Shown here: in pieces, positions 25,489-32,862 of the stretch | Layout of the letters: each line of letters starts with the position of its first letter | Position numbering within the stretch: the first letter of the stretch is position 1 | NCBI RefSeq assembly: GCF_004124325.1 | Contig: NZ_QBDT01000001.1 | Location: 992,001-1,056,000 of the forward strand | Direction of reading: 5' to 3' | DNA length: 64,000 nt | From: Streptomyces sp. L2 | GTDB lineage: Bacteria > Actinomycetota > Actinomycetes > Streptomycetales > Streptomycetaceae | Translations under genes and position numbers: made by a program | The notes under the pieces: model-generated | What the model was told of the DNA's origin: nothing | Seen by the model: only the letters and a program-made list of their open reading frames with translations | Databases searched by the model: none

Positions 25489-27072
25489 ATGAGAACTCGC
25501 GCAGCCCTGCTGTGCGCCACCGCCGCGATGCTGGCCGGCTCGGTCACGGCCCTGCCCGCGCGGGCCGACACGACCGCCCCCGCGGCCAAGCCGGTGCCCC
25601 GGCAGGCGGCACTCGCCTGGAAGAAGTGCGGCACCGACGACTACCCCGCGCTCCAGTGCGCCTCCGTCAAGGTGCCGTTGAACCACGCCGACCCCACCGG
25701 CCGGAAGATCACCCTCGCCCTGTCCCGTGTCCCGCACACCGCCCGGACCTTCCAGGGGCCGCTGCTGGTCAACCCCGGCGGCCCCGGCGGCAGCGGTCTC
25801 ACCCTCGCCGGCTTCGTCGCCTCCGCCCTGCCCACATCGGTGGCGTCCCAGTACGACATCATCGGCTTCGACCCGCGCGGGGTCGGCCGGAGCAGGCCCG
25901 CCCTCGACTGCTCGCCCGGGTACGCGAACCCGGTGCGGCCGGACTCCGTGCCGGCCACGCCCGAGCTGGAGCAGGCCGCCCTCGCGCGCGTGCGGTCGTT
26001 CGCCGCCGCCTGCGGCCGCAGGTACGCGGACCTGCTGCCGTACATGGACACGGTGAGCGCGGCCCGGGACCTGGACACCGTCCGGCAGGCCCTCGGCGCG
26101 CGCAAGGTGAACTACTTCGGCTACTCCTACGGCACCTATCTCGGCGCGGTCTACGCGAAGCTGTACCCGGACCGGGTGCGCCGGCTGGTGCTGGACTCGA
26201 TCGTGGACCCGAGGGGCGTCTGGTACCAGGACAACCTGGGCCAGGACTACGCGTTCAACGACCGGCACCGGGCGCTGATGGCCTGGATCGCCAAGTACGA
26301 CTCGACGTACCGGCTGGGCAAGGACCCCGAGAAGGTCGAGGCCGAGTGGTACGCGATGCGGGCGGCCCTGGCGAAGAAGCCGGCGGACGGCAAGGTCGGC
26401 GCCTCCGAGCTGGAGGACACCTTCATCCCGGGCGGCTACTACAACGGCTACTGGCCCTACCTCGCCGAGGCGTTCGCGGCCTACGTCCACCACGGGGACA
26501 CCGGGCCGCTGGAGGAGGCGTACGAGAACTTCGGCGCGGTGGACGCCGCCGGTGACAACGGTTACAGCGTCTACACGGCGGTGCAGTGCCGGGACGCGTC
26601 CTGGCCGCGGGCGTGGGAGCGGTGGCGGACGGACACCTGGGAGGTGTACGAGAAGGCTCCGCTCATGGCCTGGAACAACGCCTGGTACAACGCACCGTGC
26701 GCGTTCTGGCCGGCGAAGTCGCGGCAGCCGGTGGACGTCACCAACACGAAGCTGCCCCCGGCCCTGCTGTTCCAGGCGACCGACGACGCGGCCACGCCGT
26801 ACGAGGGCGGTGTGACGACGCATCACCTGCTGGCCCGCTCCAGCCTGGTCGTCGAGGAGGGCGGCGGCAACCACGGCATCACCTTGAGCGACAACGCCTG
26901 CCTCGACCGGTACCTGGCGGCCTATCTGACCGACGGCACGGTGCCGCGCGGGACCGGGGAGGCGGACGCCGTCTGCCAGAAGTCCCCGGACCCGGAGCCG
27001 CTGGAGGCGAAGGCGGCCGCGACGTCGTCCCGCGGTTCGACCCTGCACGGCCTGCTGGGGTACCGCCGCTGA
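25489..27072 (+). CDS. Secreted alpha/beta hydrolase (SlpD/TAP-like tripeptidyl aminopeptidase family)
   Basis: A 527-residue exported hydrolase. It starts with a signal peptide (basic MRTR, hydrophobic core, cleavage near PARA-D at residues 24-27). The oxyanion-hole run is LLVNPGGPGGSGL, the nucleophile elbow is FGYSYGTYLG (Ser213), the acid is in QATDDAATPYEGG and the His in EGGGNHGITL. A TAP-like C-terminal domain follows. Streptomyces relatives are tripeptidyl aminopeptidases released to the medium; the substrate is inferred. The ATG at 25489 has GGGAGGA at ribosome-binding distance. The gap before it (25353-25488) holds no gene; no clear promoter was recognised. Confidence 0.9.
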   Translation: MRTRAALLCATAAMLAGSVTALPARADTTAPAAKPVPRQAALAWKKCGTDDYPALQCASVKVPLNHADPTGRKITLALSRVPHTARTFQGPLLVNPGGPGGSGLTLAGFVASALPTSVASQYDIIGFDPRGVGRSRPALDCSPGYANPVRPDSVPATPELEQAALARVRSFAAACGRRYADLLPYMDTVSAARDLDTVRQALGARKVNYFGYSYGTYLGAVYAKLYPDRVRRLVLDSIVDPRGVWYQDNLGQDYAFNDRHRALMAWIAKYDSTYRLGKDPEKVEAEWYAMRAALAKKPADGKVGASELEDTFIPGGYYNGYWPYLAEAFAAYVHHGDTGPLEEAYENFGAVDAAGDNGYSVYTAVQCRDASWPRAWERWRTDTWEVYEKAPLMAWNNAWYNAPCAFWPAKSRQPVDVTNTKLPPALLFQATDDAATPYEGGVTTHHLLARSSLVVEEGGGNHGITLSDNACLDRYLAAYLTDGTVPRGTGEADAVCQKSPDPEPLEAKAAATSSRGSTLHGLLGYRR

Positions 27073-27148
27073 GCCCGCACACCGTCGCACGCACGGCCGC
27101 CGGGCCCTGTCGTCACCTTCCCGCCTGCCCCGCGACGACGCCGTGCAC

Positions 27149-27270
27149 GCTCCCCGGCCTTCGGCCGGGGGTGCCCCCACTCGCCGCACCGGGCCCTGAA
27201 CCGAGTACGTCCAGTACGAGGATCAGGGCCCGGCACTCCCCCAGCCTCCGGCCGGGGGGACCCCCCAGAG
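27149..27270. repeat. GC-rich palindromic repeat block
   Basis: Two short hairpins (CCCCGGCCTTCGGCCGGGG, and CCTCCGGCCGGGGGG) flank a hairpin with 11-base arms CCGGGCCCTGA (27189-27199) and TCAGGGCCCGG (27223-27233). The block fills the gap between two convergent genes and is of a type often seen downstream of Streptomyces genes; it likely ends transcription from both sides. Confidence 0.65.
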
Positions 27271-27349
27271 CACGCACCTGACGCCGGAGGCCCGCCCTCC
27301 GGGCTAACGACGGGAATTCGACGACAGGACCTGGAGCGCCCGGCCCAGG

Positions 27350-27925
27350 TCACCGTGGCTGCGGGATGCGGGCCAGTGCGTGGACCGCCGCCTCGGCCAG
27401 GGCCGGGTGGGCCAGTGCCTCGTTCAGCACACGCCGGGCCCTCGGGTCGCCGAGCGCGCCCAGGCCCTCCACGCAGGCGAGGGCCACCCGGCGGTAGGGG
27501 TCGTGCGGACGGAGCCGCCGCTCCAGGGTGGTGATCAGGGCGGGCACGGACTCGGGGGCGTCCAGTTCGGCCAGGAGCCGTACCGGGTGCAGGGCGTAGG
27601 CGACACGGAGTTCGTTGGTGGCGAGGGCGGCCGCCGCGCGGGCCGTGCGGGGGTCGCGGAGCCGGGCGAGGGCGTGGGCGGCGGCGGCACAGCGCGGGGC
27701 GTCGCGGTGGTTGAGGAACAGCACCAGGGACTCGAAGGCACGCCGGTCGCCGGCGCGGCCGAGCCGGAACGCGGCCAGCTCCCGGGCCCACAGCGGCTGC
27801 CCGGGCGCGGTGAGCACGTCCGCCAGCACCTCCGCGTCCCCGGTCTCCAGCAGCCGGTCGTACGCCACGGACCCCTGCGACTCCCGCCGTAAGCGCTCCG
27901 TGAGCGATCGCAACTCTTCGTCCAC
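27350..27925 (-). CDS. HEAT-repeat domain protein with a TTA codon
   Basis: A 191-residue all-helical protein with HEAT/PBS-lyase-like repeats (LGRAGDRRAFESLVLFLN, AAAHALARLRDPRTARAAAAL, CVEGLGALGDPRARRVLNEAL). Such repeats bind other proteins; no enzyme is implied. The start is GTG at 27925 with a weak ribosome-binding signal. Leu12 is encoded by TTA (bases 27892-27890), the only in-frame TTA found in this window. In Streptomyces TTA is read by the bldA tRNA, so translation may depend on development. Confidence 0.85.
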   Translation of the reverse strand: MDEELRSLTERLRRESQGSVAYDRLLETGDAEVLADVLTAPGQPLWARELAAFRLGRAGDRRAFESLVLFLNHRDAPRCAAAAHALARLRDPRTARAAAALATNELRVAYALHPVRLLAELDAPESVPALITTLERRLRPHDPYRRVALACVEGLGALGDPRARRVLNEALAHPALAEAAVHALARIPQPR

Positions 27926-27995
27926 GACGCCCAGCGTAGGCGGGCCGCGGCCCCGAGGGGACCTACATCACAAAGTCCGGGGGCTGGCGCGCTCG

Positions 27996-28010
27996 TTACC
28001 GGCCGGTTAA
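27996..28010. promoter_or_regulatory. Palindrome in the 28 kb intergenic region
   Basis: TTACCGGCCGGTTAA has a perfect 10-base core (ACCGGCCGGT) and near-symmetric ends, the look of a TetR-family operator. It lies in the 421-base gap (27926-28346) between the HEAT gene and the divergent hydroxyacyl-CoA dehydrogenase gene. The rest of the gap has repeated GTACC units near 28090-28112 and no gene. The binding protein is unknown. Confidence 0.4.
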
Positions 28011-28346
28011 GCTCAATCGAGCGAGTTACCCACTCGCGCTTTCGCTTGCGGCGGTCTGGTGACGCGGCCGTCGCGGGCACTGGTCGGTTCGGTACCTCGG
28101 TACCGCTGTACGACCCGGCTCCGGGACAGGGCCGGTCGGACGTCAGCCGCTCCGGGGCGTTGTGCGCGCCCCGCACGGACGGCACCGGGCGTGTGCGCCC
28201 GTGCCACCGGCAGGCGAACTCCGCCTGCCGAGGGCACCTGCGGCCCGGCAACACCCGCATCCCGCATTCCTTCTCCGCTCCGGCGTGCGCCTTCCGGCGC
28301 ACCCGGCGCGTTCCTCGTCGTCACCCCTCATTCCTGGAGTCCCGCG

Positions 28347-30152
28347 ATGGCCACTCCCCTGTCCGACCCTTCCCTGTCCCCCTTGAAGACGATCGCGGTC
28401 GTCGGCCTCGGCACCATGGGCACCGGCATCACCGAGGTGCTGGCGACGGCCGGCCGCGAGGTGATCGGCGTCGACCTCAGCGAGGCCCGGACGGCCGCCG
28501 CGGTCGCCGCCCTGGAGGCCGCCACCGCCCACTCCGTGGAGCGGGGCCGGCTGACCGGTGAGGAGCGCGCCGACGCCCTGGCCCGGGTCCGCACCTCCAC
28601 CGACCTCGGCGCGGTGGCCGACGCCGACCTCGTCATCGAGGTGGTCCCGGAGTCGTACGAGATCAAGCACCAGGTCTTCCGGGAGCTGGACGCGATCGTC
28701 CGGCCGGAGGCGATCCTGGCGACCGGTACCAACGCCCTGTCCGTGACCCGTCTCGCCGCCGACTCGGCGCGTCCGGAGCGGGTGCTCGGCCTGCACTTCT
28801 TCAACCCGGCGCCGGCGATGAAGCTCGTCGAGGTCGTCTCCTCGGTGCTGACCGCGCCGCAGGCCGTCGCCGCGGTCACCGACCTGGCGGTCGAGCTGGG
28901 CAAGGAGCCGGTCGCGGTCGGCGACCGCCCCGGGTTCGTCGCGGACGGGCTGCTGTTCGGCTACCTCAACCAGGCCGCCGCGATGTACGAGGCCAAGTAC
29001 GCCTCCCGGGAGGACATCGACGCCGCGATGCGGCTCGGCTGCGGTCTGCCGATGGGCCCCCTCGCCCTGCTGGACCTGATCGGTGTCGACACCGCCCGTA
29101 CGGTCCTGGAGGCCATGTACGCCGAGTCGCACGACCGGCTGCACGCCCCGGCGCCGATCCTGAAGCAGCTCAGCGAGGCGGGCCTGACCGGCCGCAAGTC
29201 CGGTCGCGGCTTCTACACCTACGACGCGCCGGGCAGCGCCACGGTCGTGCGGGACGCGCAGACCCCGCTGGAGGGCGGCTCGCTCACGCCGGGCCGCGCG
29301 GTGCACTCGGTGGGTGTCGCGGGGTCGGGCACCATGGCGTCCGGCATCGCCGAGGTCTTCGCCAAGGCGGGCTACGACGTCGTCCTGGCCGCCCGCAGCG
29401 ACGAGAAGGCCCGGACCGCCAAGGCCCGGATCGGCAAGTCGCTCGCACGCTCCGTCGACAAGGGCCGGCTGACCGCGGAGGCCGCCGCGCAGACCCTGGA
29501 CCGGATCACCCCGGCGGGTTCCTACGAGGCCTTCGCGGACGTCGACCTGGCCGTCGAGGCGGTCGCCGAGGACCTGGAGATCAAGCAGCAGCTGTTCCGG
29601 ACGCTGGACAAGGTGTGCAAGCCGGGCGCGATCCTGGCCACCACGACCTCCTCGCTGCCCGTCGTCGCCTGCGCCCGCGCCACCTCGCGCCCGCAGGACG
29701 TGATCGGCATGCACTTCTTCAACCCCGCCCCGGCGATGAAGCTGGTCGAGGTCGTGCGGACGGTGCTGACGGCGGACGACGTCCACGCGACGGTCCGCGA
29801 GGTCTGCGGGAAGGTCAGGAAGCACGCGGTGGACTGCGGCGACCGGGCCGGCTTCATCGTCAACGCCCTGCTGTTCCCGTACCTGAACAACGCGATCAAG
29901 ATGGTGCAGGAGCACTACGCGTCGCTCGACGACATCGACGCGGCGATGAAGCTGGGCGGCGGCTACCCGATGGGGCCGTTCGAACTGCTGGACGTGGTCG
30001 GCCTCGACGTCTCGCTGGCCATCGAGAAGGTGCTGCACCGCGAGTTCCGCGACCCGGGTCTGGCCCCGGCGCCGCTGCTGGAGCACCTGGTCGCCGCTGG
30101 CTGCCTCGGCCGCAAGACCGGCCGCGGCTTCCGCGAGTATGCCCGCCGCTGA
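28347..30152 (+). CDS. Tandem-duplicated 3-hydroxyacyl-CoA dehydrogenase (3-hydroxybutyryl-CoA dehydrogenase)
   Basis: A 601-residue protein made of two complete 3-hydroxyacyl-CoA dehydrogenase units. Each has an NAD motif (AVVGLGTMGTG; GVAGSGTMASG), the HFFNPAPAMKLVEVV segment with the catalytic His, and the C-terminal GRKSGRGF / GRKTGRGF end. The second unit keeps the catalytic Ser (TTTSSLPV) and the Asn of GFIVNALL. In the first unit these places read GTNALSV and GFVADGLL. The enzyme would interconvert acetoacetyl-CoA and 3-hydroxybutyryl-CoA, the step before crotonyl-CoA in the ethylmalonyl-CoA pathway encoded downstream. The ATG at 28347 follows CTGGAG. Confidence 0.9.
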   Translation: MATPLSDPSLSPLKTIAVVGLGTMGTGITEVLATAGREVIGVDLSEARTAAAVAALEAATAHSVERGRLTGEERADALARVRTSTDLGAVADADLVIEVVPESYEIKHQVFRELDAIVRPEAILATGTNALSVTRLAADSARPERVLGLHFFNPAPAMKLVEVVSSVLTAPQAVAAVTDLAVELGKEPVAVGDRPGFVADGLLFGYLNQAAAMYEAKYASREDIDAAMRLGCGLPMGPLALLDLIGVDTARTVLEAMYAESHDRLHAPAPILKQLSEAGLTGRKSGRGFYTYDAPGSATVVRDAQTPLEGGSLTPGRAVHSVGVAGSGTMASGIAEVFAKAGYDVVLAARSDEKARTAKARIGKSLARSVDKGRLTAEAAAQTLDRITPAGSYEAFADVDLAVEAVAEDLEIKQQLFRTLDKVCKPGAILATTTSSLPVVACARATSRPQDVIGMHFFNPAPAMKLVEVVRTVLTADDVHATVREVCGKVRKHAVDCGDRAGFIVNALLFPYLNNAIKMVQEHYASLDDIDAAMKLGGGYPMGPFELLDVVGLDVSLAIEKVLHREFRDPGLAPAPLLEHLVAAGCLGRKTGRGFREYARR

Positions 30153-30210
30153 GGGCGTCGGCGGCTGGTTCCGGCCGGACCCGGACTGGGGCGGGCTGCT
30201 CGATCCCGCC

Positions 30211-30244
30211 GGTTCTCCCCCGCCCCCCGCGGGCGGGAGAAACC
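30211..30244 (+). terminator. Imperfect hairpin after hydroxyacyl-CoA dehydrogenase gene
   Basis: GGTTCTCCCCCGCCC pairs imperfectly with GGGCGGGAGAAACC across a short GC loop, about 60 bases after the stop and before the TetR gene. It lacks a U-tract. Confidence 0.45.
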
Positions 30245-30288
30245 CCGGACCTGTGCGTCGAGCTGGGCACATGCAGTACGTTCGGGTC

Positions 30289-31098
30289 ATGTCCCAGCCC
30301 GCCAAGTCCTCACGTACCCCTGCCAAGCCCGACGCGCCGGAAAGTGCCGCCGGCAGTCGCGCCGCGGCCCAGCGGCTGAAAATGCGCCGGGAACTGGCGG
30401 CCGCGGCGATGGAGCTGTTCGCGACCAAGGGGTACGAGGCGACCACCGTCGACGAGATCGCGGCCGCGGCCGGGGTCGCGCGCCGCACCTTCTTCCGGCA
30501 CTTCCGCTCCAAGGAAGAGGCGATCTTCCCGGACCACGACGACACTCTGGTCCGTGCCGAGGCCGTGCTCAACGCCGCCCCGGCGCACGAGCATCCGCTC
30601 GACACCGTGTGCCGCGGCATCAAGGAGGTCATGCGGATGTACGCGGCCCGGCCGGAGATCTCGGTCGCCCGCTACAAGCTGACCCGCGAGGTGCCCACCC
30701 TGCGGGAGGCGGAGATCGCGTCGGTGGCCCGCTACGAGCGGCTGTTCACCCGGTATCTGCTCGGGCACTTCGACGAGCACGCGCACGACGACGACGCCAA
30801 CGACGACCCGCTGCTGGCCGAGGTCGCCGCCTCGGCGGTGGTCACCGCCCACAACCACGTGCTGCGGCGCTGGCTGCGGGCCGGCGGCCAGGGCGACGTG
30901 GAGAACCAGCTCGACCACGCCTTCGCGATCGTCCGCAAGACCTTCGGCTCGGGCATCGGCGCCGGGCGCGACACGACCGCGCGGCCGGCCGCCACGACGG
31001 CCTCCGTGGACGGCGAGGTGCTGGTGACGGTCGCCCGTACCGACGCGCCCCTGGAGGAGGTCATGCGCACCATCGAGCAGGCCCTCAAGGAGCGCTGA
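30289..31098 (+). CDS. TetR family transcriptional regulator
   Basis: A 269-residue DNA-binding regulator. The N-terminal helix-turn-helix is clear: AAAMELFATKGYEATTVDEIAAAAGVARRTFFRHFRSKEEA falls at about residues 35-75 (in pieces FATKGYEATTVDEIA and GVARRTFFRHF). The C-terminal part is a TetR ligand-binding domain. Two starts are possible: ATG at 30271 (MQYVRV) and ATG at 30289 (MSQPAK); the second is used. It sits between the dehydrogenase and ccr, so it probably controls the ethylmalonyl-CoA genes, sensing an acyl-CoA (inference). The C-terminal tail has an Asp-rich stretch (HDDDANDDP). Confidence 0.88.
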   Translation: MSQPAKSSRTPAKPDAPESAAGSRAAAQRLKMRRELAAAAMELFATKGYEATTVDEIAAAAGVARRTFFRHFRSKEEAIFPDHDDTLVRAEAVLNAAPAHEHPLDTVCRGIKEVMRMYAARPEISVARYKLTREVPTLREAEIASVARYERLFTRYLLGHFDEHAHDDDANDDPLLAEVAASAVVTAHNHVLRRWLRAGGQGDVENQLDHAFAIVRKTFGSGIGAGRDTTARPAATTASVDGEVLVTVARTDAPLEEVMRTIEQALKER

Positions 31099-31128
31099 GC
31101 CTGAGCGAGGCGCTTTTCCCGCTGTGAC

Positions 31129-31156
31129 AACGGCCACCCCACGGGTGGCCGTTTTT
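31129..31156 (+). terminator. Rho-independent terminator after the TetR gene
   Basis: A perfect 11-base stem, AACGGCCACCC / GGGTGGCCGTT, with a 3-base loop is followed by a short run of Ts. It lies 30 bases past the TetR stop and cuts this gene off from ccr. Confidence 0.9.
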
Positions 31157-31218
31157 GCATGTCAGCGCCCCTTTCCACCCTCCTTCGAGGGGCCATTCGA
31201 TCGATCATCGCTCATCTG

Positions 31219-31286
31219 TCAGGTAAAGATTTCACCTGAGAGCAATCTCTGGCACTCAGTGCCTTGCGGGGTGACACGCGGTGTCA
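31219..31286. promoter_or_regulatory. Two palindromic operator candidates in the ccr upstream region
   Basis: The 404-base gap before ccr holds no gene. It contains TCAGGT (31219-31224) paired with ACCTGA (31234-31239) across nine bases, and a tight palindrome TGACACGCGGTGTCA (31272-31286). Both lie 215-285 bases before the ccr start. They are the obvious places for a regulator, perhaps the neighbouring TetR protein, but no binding data can be inferred from sequence. Confidence 0.4.
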
Positions 31287-31502
31287 TACGTTGAAGGTGT
31301 TCGGGCTGTCCCCGCAGGCCAATCGCCTCCGTGCCCGGACGCCTGCGTCACAGGCACCCTCCCGCGCCACAAAGCGCTGCCGAAGCACCACCCCGCCGAA
31401 CCGACGGCACCCTCACCGAAACCCTCAGCAGCTCTCGCAGCAGCACCGACGCAACCCTCAGCGCCCCTCTTGCTCAGGGCGCTCTTCGCCGGAGGCAACA
31501 CC

Positions 31503-32846
31503 GTGACCGTGAAGGACATCCTCGACGCGATCCAGTCGCAGGACGCCGCGTCCGCCGACTTCGCCGCCATGCCGCTCCCCGAGTCCTACCGCGCGATCAC
31601 CGTGCACAAGGACGAGACGGAGATGTTCGCGGGCCTGCAGACCCGCGACAAGGACCCGCGCAAGTCCCTCCACCTCGACGAGGTGCCGCTGCCCGAACTG
31701 GGTCCGGGCGAGGCGCTGGTGGCCGTGATGGCCTCCTCCGTGAACTACAACTCCGTGTGGACCTCGATCTTCGAGCCGCTCTCGACGTTCGGGTTCCTGG
31801 AGCGCTACGGCAGGGTCAGCGAGCTGACCAAGCGGCACGACCTGCCGTACCACATCATCGGTTCCGACCTCGCCGGCGTGGTCCTGCGCACCGGCCCGGG
31901 CGTCAACGCCTGGAAGCCCGGTGACGAGGTCGTCGCCCACTGCCTGTCGGTGGAGCTGGAGTCCTCCGACGGCCACAACGACACCATGCTCGACCCCGAG
32001 CAGCGCATCTGGGGCTTCGAGACCAACTTCGGCGGCCTCGCCGAGGTCGCGCTGGTGAAGTCCAACCAGCTGATGCCGAAGCCGGACCACCTCAGCTGGG
32101 AGGAGGCCGCCGCCCCCGGCCTGGTCAACTCCACCGCCTACCGCCAGCTGGTCTCCCGCAACGGCGCCGCCATGAAGCAGGGCGACAACGTCCTGATCTG
32201 GGGCGCGAGCGGCGGCCTCGGCTCCTACGCCACCCAGTTCGCCCTGGCCGGCGGCGCCAACCCGATCTGCGTCGTCTCCTCGCCGCAGAAGGCGGAGATC
32301 TGCCGCTCGATGGGCGCCGAGTCGATCATCGACCGCAACGCCGAGGGCTACCGGTTCTGGAAGGACGAGCAGACCCAGGACCCCAAGGAGTGGAAGCGCT
32401 TCGGCAAGCGCATCCGCGAGCTGACCGGCGGCGAGGACATCGACATCGTCTTCGAGCACCCCGGCCGCGAGACGTTCGGCGCCTCGGTGTTCGTCACCCG
32501 CAAGGGCGGCACCATCACCACCTGCGCCTCCACCTCGGGCTACATGCACGAGTACGACAACCGCTACCTGTGGATGTCGCTGAAGCGGATCATCGGCTCG
32601 CACTTCGCCAACTACCGCGAGGCGTGGGAGGCCAACCGCCTCATCGCCAAGGGCAAGATCCACCCCACCCTGTCGAAGGTGTACTCCCTGGAGGACACCG
32701 GCCAGGCCGCCTACGACGTCCACCGCAACCTGCACCAGGGCAAGGTCGGCGTGCTGTGCATGGCCCCCGAGGAAGGCCTCGGCGTGCGCGACCCCGAGAT
32801 GCGGGCCAAGCACATCGACGCCATCAACCGCTTCCGCAACATCTGA
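31503..32846 (+). CDS. ccr: Crotonyl-CoA carboxylase/reductase
   Basis: A 447-residue NADPH-dependent medium-chain dehydrogenase of the crotonyl-CoA carboxylase/reductase family, usual length. Motifs seen: SSVNYNSVWTSIFEP, YHIIGSDLAGVVLRTG, EEAAAPGLVNSTAYRQLV, the nucleotide-binding GASGGLGSYATQFAL, and FEHPGRETFGASVFVTRKGG. It reductively carboxylates crotonyl-CoA to ethylmalonyl-CoA, the committed step of the ethylmalonyl-CoA pathway, which also supplies extender units for polyketides. The GTG at 31503 has GGAGG eight bases upstream; a second GTG two codons later is possible. It heads the run with the mutase, lyase, hydratase and dehydrogenase. Confidence 0.96.
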   Translation: MTVKDILDAIQSQDAASADFAAMPLPESYRAITVHKDETEMFAGLQTRDKDPRKSLHLDEVPLPELGPGEALVAVMASSVNYNSVWTSIFEPLSTFGFLERYGRVSELTKRHDLPYHIIGSDLAGVVLRTGPGVNAWKPGDEVVAHCLSVELESSDGHNDTMLDPEQRIWGFETNFGGLAEVALVKSNQLMPKPDHLSWEEAAAPGLVNSTAYRQLVSRNGAAMKQGDNVLIWGASGGLGSYATQFALAGGANPICVVSSPQKAEICRSMGAESIIDRNAEGYRFWKDEQTQDPKEWKRFGKRIRELTGGEDIDIVFEHPGRETFGASVFVTRKGGTITTCASTSGYMHEYDNRYLWMSLKRIIGSHFANYREAWEANRLIAKGKIHPTLSKVYSLEDTGQAAYDVHRNLHQGKVGVLCMAPEEGLGVRDPEMRAKHIDAINRFRNI

Positions 32847-32862
32847 GACACGGGGGGCATCG

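Noticed and set aside
31160..31502. Small leader ORF before ccr
   Set aside because: Short frames exist but have no ribosome-binding site and low-complexity product; the region is better read as a leader with operators.
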